Program-made: the position numbers and the translations under genes
Shown here: piece by piece, positions 22,603-33,581 of the stretch
How the letters are laid out: each line of letters opens with the position of its first letter
Position numbering within the stretch: position 1 is the stretch's first letter
The notes under the pieces: generated by a model
Database searches by the model: none
The model's input: only the letters and a program-made list of their open reading frames with translations
What the model was told of the DNA's origin: nothing
NCBI GenBank assembly: GCA_009192285.1
Contig: WBVU01000004.1
Coordinates: 2,502,001-2,566,000, forward strand
Direction of reading: 5' to 3'
Length of the DNA: 64,000 bases
From: Morchella semilibera
Taxonomy: Eukaryota; Ascomycota; Pezizomycetes; Pezizales; Morchellaceae

Positions 22603-24649
22603 ATGTCAACTCCCTCAACTCTAATTAGTTCCAAAGCTCTCAGTAGCTCCCGCCTAGTAAGGCGTAGCTCCAACGATTCAATTCTCTCTTCGGCTCTATC
22701 GTCAGATCACTCATCGGATGATTTAGTTGTCACCCCGAAGCTCCCGCACCTAGTCGTTCACCGGTGCCACCCCTACAGCCAGTTCCACGTACGCCTAATC
22801 GAACGGTCCGGTTTGCTCTAGATGAAACTCCTGGCGATGATCAGGATGAAGAGACAGGAGATCGCTGGACGACGGAGGAGGACTACCTCCACAGCGACGA
22901 TGAGGACGAAGGATTGCTGGGTCGTAGGCCAACCTCGCAATTTGAGTTCGGAGAGCTCCTGGAGAATTCACGGCCAAAAAGTGGCATGAAGATGGCGTTC
23001 ATGAATATGGCTAATAGTATCATTGGTGCGGGTATTATTGGTAAGTCTGCTTACACTCTCGCGCGCGCGCAATGATAGGATTTATGACGCGCGTACTAAT
23101 AGTATCATCGGGATATAGGACAGCCATATGCATTTCGGCAAGCTGGACTTGGGATGGGTATACTCTTGCTAGTGGGATTGACGATAACGGTGGGTACATA
23201 GCGATGCTTACGCTATTATGCCTGCGTTGCATTGGCCCCCTCTGCACAGGCGATAGGGCTGCAGCTGACGGGCGATATTCGCATAGGTCGATTGGACTAT
23301 CAACTTAATAGTAATAAACTCCAAACTCAGTGGTACAAAATCGTTTCAAGCTACCGTCAGCGCTTGCTTTGGAAGACCTGGATTGATTGCAATTTCTGTA
23401 GGTTTTTGTTTCCCTAGTAATAACCGTGGCGGTGTAAATAATGGACACAGAGTTAATACCTCCCCTAGATTTCGCAATGGGCATTGTAAGTACCATCGTT
23501 TATTTTTATATATACTCGGATACAAAGCCTGGGGGTTTGGGGTTCAAAATTTAAAGCTCAATTCCTAATTTTGTTTATTCTTTAGCGCATTCGGAGGTAT
23601 GATAGCCTTCTGTATAATAGTTGGGGACACAATCCCACACGTTATATACGCGCTCTTCCCATCGGCGGATTCCAACGCTATACTCAGCATATTCACGAAT
23701 AGAAGAGCCTGTATAGTCATCTTCATTCTTACAATATCCTACCCATTGAGCTGGTACCGCGATATCGCAAAGCTTGCAAAAGCATCAGCTCTAGCTCTTA
23801 TATCAATGCTCATAATTGTCCTCACTGTAATAACCCAAGGCTTCACTGTACCCGAAGATATGAAAGGCAGGCTCGGGAAGGACATGCTTCTAGTCAACGA
23901 TGGAGTATTTCAAGCCATTGGTGTTATCTCATTCGGTCTGTTCCCACCCTTCTCCAAGCTCCCGTGACCAATCCTTAATAAAAAAAATCCTTGCAGCATT
24001 CGTATGTCACCATAACTCGCTGTTGATCTATGGCTCCCTAAAAACACCCACCTTGGACCGTTTCGCTCAAGTAACTCACTACTCCACGGGAATTTCCATG
24101 ATCGCCTGCCTTCTCATGGCTGTTTGCGGATTCCTTACATTCGGCGATAAAACCGAAGGCAATGTGCTTAACAACTTTCCCTCCGATAATCTCATGGTTA
24201 ATATTGCACGTTTGTCTGTGCCCATATGAATCTTCTTTTATAGCCTACGCTAATGATCGAACTATAGCTGCTTTGGTCTCAATATGCTAACCACGCTCCC
24301 GCTGGAAGCTTTCGTGTGCCGAGAAGTGGTCGAAACCTACTTCTTCCCCGATGCCCCCTTCAGCATGAAGCGTCACCTCATCTTCGGGACCTCACATGTT
24401 GTTTCCGCAATGGTTCTGTCGCTTCTTACATGCGACCTGGGTGTCGTGTTCGAGTTGATCGGCGCTACGAGCGCATGTGCGCTGGCATATATACTACCAC
24501 CATTGTGCTACATGAAGCTCTCAACGAGGAGCTGGAAGACGTATATTGCGGGTGCAACAGTGGTTTTTGGGGTCTGTGTTATGGTGATATCTGTCATGCA
24601 GAGCTTTTTCAAGATTTTTAGGGGGAGTGTAGAGGGTGGGACGTGTTAA
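22603..24649 (+). CDS. AVT2: Avt2-like vacuolar amino-acid transporter (AAAP family), N-terminal frame uncertain
   Basis: A multi-spanning transporter of the amino acid/auxin permease (SLC38-like) family, probably exporting neutral amino acids from the vacuole. Exons are 22603-23040, 23119-23189, 23287-23397, 23469-23485 (17 nt), 23586-23935, 23997-24213 and 24268-24649. Conserved blocks include NSIIGAGIIGQPYAFRQAG (TM1), TVDWTINLIVINSKLSG, QWAFAFGGMIAFCIIVGDT, YPLSWYRDIAKL, FVCHHNSLLIYGSL and CFGLNMLTTLPLEAFVCREV. About eleven membrane segments are visible. Summed exons are one base short. Either a C4 run at 22733-22736 lacks a base (528 aa, giving a Pro-rich linker), or an intron at 22657-22778 (GTAAGG...CTACAG) is removed (487 aa). 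The disagreement concerns only the disordered N-terminus. Confidence 0.85.
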
Positions 24650-25045
24650 GGTTGGCTACTGCAACTCATGGGGAAGAAAGGGGATGGGCAGATTAGGGCT
24701 AGTACATATATAGCTTTCAACTTTGCCATAATTGTAGATTTTTTGAACCTTGTATCCCGGTGATCGATTATTGGCCCTCATATTCGGCTCGTGACATTTG
24801 GGGCATTTAACGGATCAATTATATTTAGCAATGTCGATAAACCTATTTAGTCATAGGTGAATGCTGATCATAATAGGTTTATAAGCTTGTAAAGGCGCCT
24901 ACTAAGTGCCTATCAAGTTTGAATAGCTATATGTTACTATAAACTTTTAGGGCACAACATTGCAAGATGTCATAACGCAGCTATTCTCGGTGGGGAGTTT
25001 AATAGTGCTAGATACGTAGTAATCAAATAACTAGTTCCAAAATAA
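24650..25045. other. Intergenic, tail-to-tail (transporter / Med18)
   Basis: About 400 bp between convergent stop codons, AT-rich, presumably 3' UTRs. Nothing else seen. Confidence 0.6.
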
Positions 25046-25879
25046 TTACCTTGCCCTGGTGTCTAATGCCAACCTCTCTGCAACTTCCAAATCACACATT
25101 CCCTTCATGAGTTCTTTGAATCCCTTCAACTCATTCGCACCAGCAGTAAGACTGTCTACGTCTTGGTTACTCTGTACCCGTATACTTGCCTTCAAGATCC
25201 ATGATTTGGCCGGATCGAGCGATACTAAATCCGCCACTGGGAACGGATTTCCCAGCATCTCATCTAGTGAAGGAGTTGCTGTAGCTGGAGCTGAATTGGC
25301 CAAGGCTGGATGGTTTGGTGGGAGTAGTATCTGTGTTAACTTAATAATGACGTTATTATGTACTAGCCGAAACGACTTGGTGAAGTATGCTGCCTGGAAC
25401 CTATCAATAGTCCAATTCTATCAACATCTTTATTTGAGTGTGCCTCCCCTGCCTACAAGCAAAACTCACATGTATCCTAAACTCTCCATAAAAGCGACAG
25501 CGTCTCCCTCGCTGATGTCCGAGCTCAGAACGGCCCTATTAGTGACCGGCTGTTTCCGTATCACTTCCGGTATATCCTTCAGCGTCATTGTCCACTTCTG
25601 CTTCCGCACCTCGTAGTCATTCCCCACTGCCCCCTGTGTCTCGTCGATCCTGGAAACAAGGTGCACATAGTATAGCTCTGTACTACCGCCGCCAGGGCCG
25701 GACTGTTTTGGCCGCTTGGGTTTGAAGACAAGAGTGTGGTGTAGTGAAGTGTCGGGAAGCATGCCGGTGATGCCGGAAACAATACGGAGGATCTGGGGCT
25801 GCCTTGATGAGGGGATATGAGAGTATAAAGATAGCTCCTGATGGGAGTTTTGAAATTGGGGCTGTTGGGGGCGCGCCAT
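25046..25879 (-). CDS. MED18: Mediator complex subunit 18
   Basis: Head-module subunit of the RNA polymerase II Mediator complex (yeast Srb5). Exons are 25879-25470 and 25400-25046, separated by a 69-nt intron (GTGAGT...TAG); the product is 254 aa, a normal length. Recognisable parts are an N-terminal HQELSLYSHIP and RQPQILRIVSGITGM, the middle NRAVLSSDISEGDAVAFMESLG, and FTKSFRLVHNNVIIKLTQIL after the intron. The C-terminus is WILKASIRVQSNQDV followed by KGFKELMKGMCDLEVAERLA and LDTR. The last two blocks are the most conserved part of Med18. Confidence 0.9.
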
Positions 25880-27033
25880 AATTTGGGTGTTTTGAGGGCT
25901 GGCCTTGGGGAATAGTTTTGAATATGTAGGTATTGTTAGATGTTTGGTGTTGTGGGTGAGGCTTAAAATCGCTTAGGTTATTGGGCGCACACGCTAAGAA
26001 CTTTAAACCAACCTCAACTGAGGGCCTGCCCAACCATTGTCACACTGTCCAAGTGACTAGACGTCGCTAGCCCCTCCCCCCTCCCCCCGCACAAGTGGAT
26101 GTCACTTTTTGTATGGGGTACCAATCATTCCTTAACCATACTAACAAAATTTTACTCTTTGCCTTTGACATAGAGTTCTCAACTGCTTCCTTAACGGTCT
26201 GAAAAACCTTGTCTCTCTGTTTCGTGTCGTACTAGAGAGGAGATTTATTGATCCTATGCTAAGGTCGGCCATACTAAAACCGATGATCCACTTGATCCAG
26301 TTTTTGTCAAACCTCTTCTCGATCATCGTGACCTAACATGCGAGGCTCTTATAGTTAATTAGCATTTGTCCTAGTAAATTATAAACCACGAGTTCCCTCA
26401 ACACCTATAACCGTATTGTAAACTAATAATCCGGGACTCTTAAGTCAAAAGTCAAGGCGGAGTACAAGGTACCAAGAACTTACTGTGACACATATGAAAC
26501 ACTCTGCTCCGCCTGAAGAGTATACACCCCACACGTTATTAAGCTGCCAAATCTGACAAGTTCCGTGTTTGGCTCAATTATGTGGTTTACGCGCGAGATA
26601 TGCCCGGTGTTACTACGCCCAAGCCTAAGTGGTAGTATGTTGTTAACAATGGTATTCAACTAAGAATCGACAGTCGATTCTGAAAAACATACTTTTGAGA
26701 GCAATGGTTATGGTGTAGGGTACATTTACTCTTATTTTTGATACATGTAGATATACGAAGATCATAGGTATAAAGTATACATATATACATGTAAGCATTC
26801 AGTCCAGCTTCGTGACTACGTGTATACATACATGTATATCTCATAGCCATAAACAGTAACCATATGATTGATACTCAAACAGGGGAGAGAAGTCGGGGCA
26901 TTCGACGGAACATCTCCGGAACGCCCCGGAGTAAAAAAGGCATCAAAAACCTTGTAGAAAGAGAGGGTGGTAAAAGAGATGGTTAGAACAAAACCTGTGC
27001 AATAAAATACCCGTTTAGATTGATAGAAAGGAA
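25880..27033. other. Intergenic (Med18 promoter / SWIM-RING 3' end)
   Basis: 1.15 kb with no supported gene; contains C-rich sequence near 26075 and three TACATGTA palindromes within 95 bp (26742, 26786, 26829). Confidence 0.6.
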
Positions 27034-28253
27034 CTACCAATAGCCCCTTCTCCTATACCCATATCCTCCAAAAGCTCCATAGCCTGGAGCATATGTGCTT
27101 GTATCTATCTCGGGTGGTGAGCAAGACGTGACCTTTCGGCGGAATATGGCCGATACATACCACGCTCAAGACTCATACCCAATTGTTCAGCTACATTGAC
27201 GTAGCCCTCTTCTCCGACTCTTCCCCCACGAGAGTAGACTTCACGTTTTCGCTATGCCATGGTTGGCGGCACATAACACATGTCACTTGACCCGGGCCTT
27301 GTGTGGCGGCCCATTGCCGAAAACAGGCCTGTAATCAAGTAAGCCTTGAGACTAGCAATTAAAGCAGTTTACATACCTCGTGAATATTAGTTCCACATTG
27401 AGTTATACAGTATACAGTGCTCTCTTCGTCATCAAATTCAGAATAGCAGATGGGGCAGTCGTCATCCTCAAGAGGTTTTCTATTACTGGGGCCACTATTC
27501 GCTGAGTTGCTTGCGGGGGCGGCGGGGGCTTGGCTAAAGATAGTTTCAAGTTCCTAAGCGTATACGTTAAGAATGCGTCTCGGTGGAGTTAGAGGGGATG
27601 CGGTACTTACAGACGAGAGAAGAGATGGTTGATAGACAAGTTCATCACGAGCTCTCAAGACCTTCATCAAAACCTATAATATGCGCTATGAGTACTATGA
27701 ACTATCCAAAATCTCACTAGAACTCACATAGAGTATGTGCTTACACAGCCCAGTCTAGTACAGTTAGCCCCGCAAAACAGGATATGACACAATATGGAAC
27801 CATTACCTGAATACCATCCGGACAGCTACAAGTTGATTTGCGTTTGATGTGGACTTGATAAACATTTCCTGTAGTCCCAGCAATTTGAAATAGCTCTTCA
27901 GGCGGCGACACTTCCATATTTCTGTGTCTGTTTAGCACAACCATCCGTTGAGTAAGGCATCTATGTATCCTATCTCTCAGTTGCTGGGTTGGTTGTGAAC
28001 GCCACTTTCCGAGTCTTTTCTCTTCTGCTACGGGTGCGTGTTTTGGTTTCTTTACCCCCTCTCTCGGCCTTGCTGGTGCAGACTTTGGCTCGATATCATT
28101 ATCGGCATCTACCAGGTCAACCTTTCGTTTACGACCTCTACCCCGCACTGGGGTCGGAGCCGTGTACGATTCCAAGTCTTCTTCGGTGAGATCGATTACA
28201 TGCAATGGGCGTCTAGCGGGGTTGGTAGGATCATTGCTCTTACTAGAGGCCAT
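27034..28253 (-). CDS. SWIM and RING zinc-finger protein, probable E3 ubiquitin ligase
   Basis: A fungal protein joining a SWIM zinc finger and a C-terminal RING finger, an arrangement also found in animal ZSWIM2-type ubiquitin ligases. Exons are 28253-27807, 27754-27728 (27 nt), 27673-27611, 27553-27377, 27328-27161 and 27104-27034. An N-terminal basic, disordered region precedes the SWIM motif CSCPDGIQTGLCKH, whose last Cys and His come from the 27-nt micro-exon. The RING ligands are CPICYSEF, YCITQCGTNIHEAC and CVMCRQPW. The C-terminus ends in DTSTYAPGYGAFGGYG and a basic tail. Summed exons are one base short between the RING and the conserved EGYVNVAEQLG: a G5 run (plus-strand C, 27223-27227) may lack a base, or a very short 38-nt intron is spliced there. 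Confidence 0.82.
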
Positions 28254-28485
28254 TGTACGGGTTCCCGGTAACTTTGTAGGAATTGATGTTGTGGGCAGTC
28301 GCTACCTGTTTAGCTTCATGTATGTGGTGACGTTCCGCACACATCTTGTGGAGTGTGGAGTACTCATAATATTAGCACATATAGTTATAACTTGGCATGC
28401 AGCTGCTGCCTGCAGGAACAAGTTACAACTGGAGTTGGTGCTAGTATCAGCCCTGACTAGCCCATAACCAACATCTATATAAAAA

Positions 28486-29161
28486 TTAAACATCAATCCG
28501 GCTTAAAACATCTTGTCCATCCTCGTCGTCACTCCTGGCTTCATCTGCCTCTATATCTTCAAATGTCAAAGAAGCTCCGTACGATATCAGCAATTCCTCT
28601 CCTTCCTCAATGTCGCGCAATGTTGAGTAAACGATTACTTCCGCGTCTACATTACGCTTCCATCCCACATTTTGGCGGATCGATGAGTGATTGAACATTG
28701 ATCCCAACCCCAGGACAATAGCCTGGTGCATAATTGATTTTCCTGAAGACTCGCACCTCTTTGGCCAGTTACTACACAGAGCGCGGAAGAGTGGGAGAGG
28801 TGGATCAGGATCAGTTCTGCACGGACAATAAAATATTAAGGCGAAGAAAAAGGACGGTTGGGGTTTGGGGGAAATAAATCTACGCATGAGAGGGCAATTA
28901 CTAGCTATAGTTTATGAGCTTTGAATGTTGGATATATTTATCAAATTCTTCCATGGTGAGAATTATCACTGGCGCCGTGTCAATTACTGTTCCAGCCTCA
29001 ATTTTCTTCGCTGCAAAGACCCCGCGCCCTAGAATGCACACGACTTAATCGCCTAACTCTGTTTTAGTAGATAGAGCAGCGCAGCGGCTGTACGCTTACT
29101 TACCTTTTGGGGTGTCGAGGATGAGCTCCAAGCAGTCAATGCGCTGCAAAGGTACTGACAT
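28486..29161 (-). CDS. Small SET-domain protein, Set7-like histone methyltransferase
   Basis: A compact SET-domain protein of 156 aa. Exons are 29161-29104, 29028-28902 and 28771-28486. It starts MSVPLQRIDCLELILDTPKG and runs into GRGVFAAKKIEAG, the SET N-terminal signature. NYSYNWPKRC follows, then LGLGSMFNHS (SAM-binding NHS) and the catalytic end YSTLRDIEEGEELLISYG. Its size and motif order resemble S. pombe Set7, reported to methylate histone H3 at K37. No pre-SET or post-SET cysteines are seen. An upstream in-frame ATG at 29344 would add an atypical N-terminus, so the internal ATG is preferred. The SET fold is certain; the histone site is inferred. It shares a 283-bp divergent promoter with TRAPPC13. 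Confidence 0.82.
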
Positions 29162-29444
29162 TTGAAACCTAGGTAAATAAAGGAAGTCGACGGCTGCTTT
29201 GAGATAATTCTCTAGGGAATGGTGATGTATGGCACTGTGTATGTACAGAATCTTAGATGGCGATGTCAATCGATTCAATGTGGGGTTGGAATATGTTCTT
29301 AGATTGGTCAGGGGTGTGTAGCAGAGGCTTGGCGCGGCTCTCATTCATTGATTGGGTGAGGGTTCGAGTGCAACATCGACCTCGGCTTTAGCAAACGACG
29401 GACCAAGGACAAGTAGTACTACTATTTAGATCCTATAGTTAACT

Positions 29445-30500
29445 ATGCCCCGTGATCGAGCGGTCTCAGAAGTAAAGGAGCCTCACTCAATCTCCCTTAA
29501 GGTGCTCCGGTGAGTCCCCTCTCGTACCATCTTAACGTACACATCTTATTGCTAACCTTTGTAGGCTCTCCCGACCTTCTTTAGCAGAGCAACATCCACT
29601 CCCTGTCGACACAGCCTCTGGAGCTCCAGAGCTTGAGGCCCTGTCTAAGCATTCCCAAGCTTATCCTTCACACCCACTCTCGAATCCCTTTATCCTTAGT
29701 CCATTGGTATGCTCCTTACCCGGGCATTCGGATAACGATAAGAAAGGGCTGACACCTCCAAGCTTACTCTTCCCCCAGCTTTTGGAAATGCCTACATTGG
29801 CGAAAACTTCAGTTGTTGCCTATCAGCCAATAATGAAAAGCCCAATACCATTACGAATGTTCGCATAAGCGCCGAAATGCAGACGCCCTCACAGACATTA
29901 AACCTGGAGCTTGGAGGTGATGAACGGCAAAGTGTGGATCTAGAGGTTGGGCGCACAACTCAAAAGATTGTCCGCTACGATTTGAAAGAAGAGGGGAATC
30001 ATGTTTTGGCAGTGACAGTGACATACACGGAGGCGCCTAAGAAGCTCGACGACGATGAAACAATGCCTGGCCGAACTCGAACGTTCCGGAAACTCTACCA
30101 ATTTGTTGCGCAACAATGCTTAACCATTCGAACCAAAACAGGGCCCCTCCCTGGCGGGAGAGCAATTTTGGAAGCTCAATTAGAAAATATGGGCGATGGT
30201 CCAATATCTTTAGAGATGGTAAATTTAGGTACAAAGAGGGGGTGGAAATCCGTTTCTCTCAATTGGCCGGGATCAACAGGAGTAGGTTTATCAGGGCAAG
30301 ATCCTAGAGATACGCCTCTCCTTCGATCCCGTGATGTGATGCAGGTGGCCTTTTTAGTGCAGCCTGATGGCACAGTAGAGAAAAAGGATGATGACCCGGG
30401 TACAGAGAAAATTGTATTGGGCCAATTGAGCATTGAGTGGAGGTCTGCATGTGGAGATAGAGGTGTTCTTTCCACAGGTCGATTAGGGTTGCAAGTGTAG
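29445..30500 (+). CDS. TRAPPC13: TRAPP complex subunit 13 (Trs65-like, DUF974)
   Basis: Subunit of the TRAPP tethering complex that activates Rab GTPases in secretion and autophagy. Exons are 29445-29509, 29565-29706 and 29763-30500 (314 aa). Conserved parts are the N-terminal ISLKVLRLSRPSL, LPPAFGNAYIGENFSCCLSA (the DUF974 core, with the usual LPxAFG entry), NVRISAEMQTPSQTLNL, FRKLYQFVAQQCLTIRTK and the C-terminal LGQLSIEWRSACGDRGVLST, followed by GRL. Intron 2 must end at 29762 (CTCCAAG) rather than at the later CCCCCAG, because only this keeps LTLPPAFGN in frame. Confidence 0.92.
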
Positions 30501-30910
30501 ACCGGAGTATTGTGTTTGGTATGGTGTATGGAATGCGATGGGTATGGCGTCTTGTGCAGGTCGCAAATAGAATATGGACCGGGATAATACAATGAAAAGT
30601 AACATTCCCAAACAATGGATCGAGACCTTCTATTTCAGAAAGTTAGGTGCACAGGGGCTCCCTAACTTATGCCGATGGGACATATCTATCCAGACCAAGA
30701 TAAGCATATCGGCATTAAAAAGCGACAGTCGCATTCAATGCCAGAAATCGAAGCTCTCGTGCTTTTTAAAAACAAAATGTAGTGCCTCTTCTAAAAATAA
30801 GGGTTTAACTGGGATAAATGAAATTCAGGAGTACCTACATAAAAGACGTTACAACGTCGTACTCAAGCCTTGTGGCTTGTCTAGCTCCGTGTAACCCTGA
30901 TCAGCTGCAG

Positions 30911-31025
30911 TACCGCAAAATCTGAGAAAATTCGTTGCGCTGCGGCAGGGATATCCTACACCAAAACTGTTCAAAGACTGCCTATCCCTGCTGTCTCGCA
31001 ACGAACCTTCTCAGATTTTGCGGTA
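30911..31025. repeat. Inverted repeat with 43-nt arms (fold-back element)
   Basis: Arms 30911-30953 and 30983-31025 are of equal length and align without gaps when one is reverse-complemented. By eye 37 of 43 positions match, and a 29-nt spacer lies between. Two of the mismatches are A/G transitions that still allow G-U pairing. No flanking target-site duplication was obvious. It may be a MITE-like remnant or a hairpin in a transcript. Confidence 0.8.
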
Positions 31026-33029
31026 GTTCATCCTCCCAATTCTCACATGTTGGCCGTGATACCATCATACATGTACCTAACTTTATCCTATTTTGTAGCT
31101 ACTAATCAGCCGTGAATGGTGGTGGAGTGTTCTGGCCCACCCACAAATTGGGTTGTCTTTTTGCAAGAGAAGTATGTGTGGCTGATTCACATCATCCTTG
31201 GGATTGAGATAGAAATTTGGGTAACGTGACAATTCGGCAACGATCAGCGCGTGTTCACGTGGTTAGGTATTGTGTGATATTAGATGCTCGTCGTGCATAA
31301 CTTGCGGGGAAAGAAGAGTACCGTCTCGTCAAACCCCCCAGGTGTGCCCATTCAGCGCGTTATTTTTTGCCGACGGCGAACCCTACTGTGCCTTGAAAAT
31401 CAGTCTTTGTTAAAGGATGTGCTGCATGTGTGTGTGCAGGTACTCTACACCGTTTCGATATGGGTACATAACAGCTGCAGCCCAGATCGTAATACGGATG
31501 ATATGCCTACCTAGGCATAAATCCTAATCTTCAAAGTCGCAAAAGTGTCCTTGATAATCAATTCAACGAAGCGCCCATTTGAATGGCATGATTGATGTTT
31601 TGTCTAGATAGCTGGCTGTATAATTGCAGTAGTACTAAAGAGACACCGATAAGAATTTTCCCAAGAGGTGTAATTAAATCGTGAACAAGTCCTACCTATA
31701 CTCCCGAAAGACATTTACTACATGCAGTACATGTAGTTCTAGTAAAATCCACGAGCTGTATCTCGTACATGTGGTCATGGAATCAACCTAGTGATTTTGG
31801 GGGTACATGACAGCCTTGGAAGGACGATTACGTGTCCTGGCGTCACAGCAATGGGGACTTCGGGCTAGACGTTAGAGAGATGATGCACTCCCGGTTCCAA
31901 CCTTTGAAAATTCTCCTCCCGAGCCTCCCGCTGATTATAATCTGTTTCGAACTGAACTGTCAGCTAGAAGTTACTAAAACCTCTTGCAATATCGGGTGGC
32001 CGCGGGGTATGAGGTACCGGTTACAACATAGCACTACTTGCCTATATAACCTCCTCCACCTCGAGATACGTAGAGTAGATACGGGTGCTTACGTTGATGT
32101 ATTGTTCTCCTTATCGAGTTTTGGCGGTGATGCTTACCGCAGTACGCCCACATGCCTGATATGGTTCTCTGTCTATACATGTATTTATATCAATGCCTCC
32201 TAAGAGGTAATTGATCATCACAGGTATCAAGCACGTAGTAGGTGGTACAGGTACATACAACACGATATTATGGTATAGTAATTACTGGTTCTCGAGTTTA
32301 AAGCCCTTTCGGCTCCTCTTCTACGCATATCAAGCATGGTCAAGCATGATCTCGCTTGCGTCGAGGGATTGCGCACAGTAGTAACGAACGAAGTGGGGAG
32401 AGAGAGAGCAACCACACGAGCAGGTTGGATTTGAACGGTGGGAGACCGAGAACAGCAAAGTTACATTATTATGGAAGATACCGTGTCATCCTAACTAGTG
32501 GCTACATGTAGGTTAGACCCTGCTCCTTTCAACCAGCTCTTGGGAGGAGAGATCGCCGCTGCCCCTGCACCCTTTCTACCACCCCTCCACAGAGGGCTCG
32601 TACCAGCAGGTACACTCCATCTCACAGCGAATACTGCTTATGGATGGGACTGTGGGTAGATTCCCGCCCAGAACAGTAATGAGAGACACGGGAGACCTTC
32701 CCAGCTGCCCCAGCTGCTCCCTATCCTGCACGAGGAAGCTCGCGAAGTGCAAATCGCAGGTCAAGCCTATCGTTGTTTCGAAGGATGGGGAAATGTCAAA
32801 AAAGCTGGAGAGCAGTCCAAGTCGGTAAGGCACAAATGTTTGCCGGCTCCCCTGTCTGTGCGTCTATAGTTGGCTGGACCTGTCTGTGTGTCTATCCCTA
32901 GTCCGGCGTCCAGTCTGTGCAGACAGAGTCTGCAGCAACTGAGCAAAGGGTTCGGTTTCTGTGCTTCGTGTTTTGGGCTTATGGACTTTCTAGGCTGTCC
33001 TGGCCTTTCCTTCTTTATCATCCTTTCTG

Positions 33030-33560
33030 GATTTCATCCTTGAGATAGCTGTTTGTTTCTTTTCCTTTTTTATCTCTCCCTTCTATTCTTTCTTTTCCTT
33101 CTTCGTGTGGCTTTCCCCGGAGAGAAGATTATCTGGAAGAGGTCGATATCTAGTTACATACCATACTTTTTTTTTTTTTTTTTTTTTAGTGTTGTGTTCC
33201 TGATCGAGTAGCGTGAGCCCTGCAACGGTGTTTGAGCCTTACTCAGGAACTGCTGCCCCTTTACCTCAACACCCAGCAAGCAACGACGTTCACCACCACA
33301 AAATACACCACCGCCTTGCGGTTGTTTCTGTTACTGCTGCCATTTGTCCCCCATCTTGTTTCCCCTCGACCTACATACTTCGGAAACTTTTTCGAATGTC
33401 ATGAACGAATCCTCTTTGTTTTAATCTCCCCCTTTTCTTTAACTTCTTTTTCTTTCCTTAAACCCTGTTTGTCCCCCTCCACACGCTCCAGTCATCTCAA
33501 ACAGCCATTCACTGTACGCATCACTCCAATAATCTCTCTGATATAAAACAATACATCCAG
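33030..33560 (+). promoter_or_regulatory. Pyrimidine-rich leader/promoter of the DENN gene
   Basis: A long CT-rich tract, including a T21 run and repeated CTTTTCCTT-type stretches, runs to just upstream of the start codon at 33582. CT-rich sequence directly before transcription or translation starts is common in filamentous ascomycete genes. The precise start site cannot be read. Confidence 0.5.
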
Positions 33561-33581
33561 AACCCGCATAAAACAAACGCC

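Larger units (their letters stand above)
30501..33581. other. Long intergenic upstream of the DENN gene
   Basis: 3.1 kb without a recognisable gene. It contains the 43-nt-arm inverted repeat at 30911-31025, four TACATGTA palindromes (31068, 31728, 32176, 32503), a T21 run (33167-33187), and a strongly pyrimidine-rich stretch at about 33030-33560. The last is probably the DENN promoter and leader. ORFs are short and without family signal. Confidence 0.6.

Noticed and set aside
29707-29788. Apparent frameshift in TRAPPC13 near LPPAFGN
   Set aside because: Using the acceptor at 29761-29762 instead of the later CCCCCAG restores the frame fully.
32400-32460. tRNA-like T-arm (GTTCAAATCC on the minus strand)
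   Set aside because: No matching T-stem, acceptor stem or A-box could be placed.
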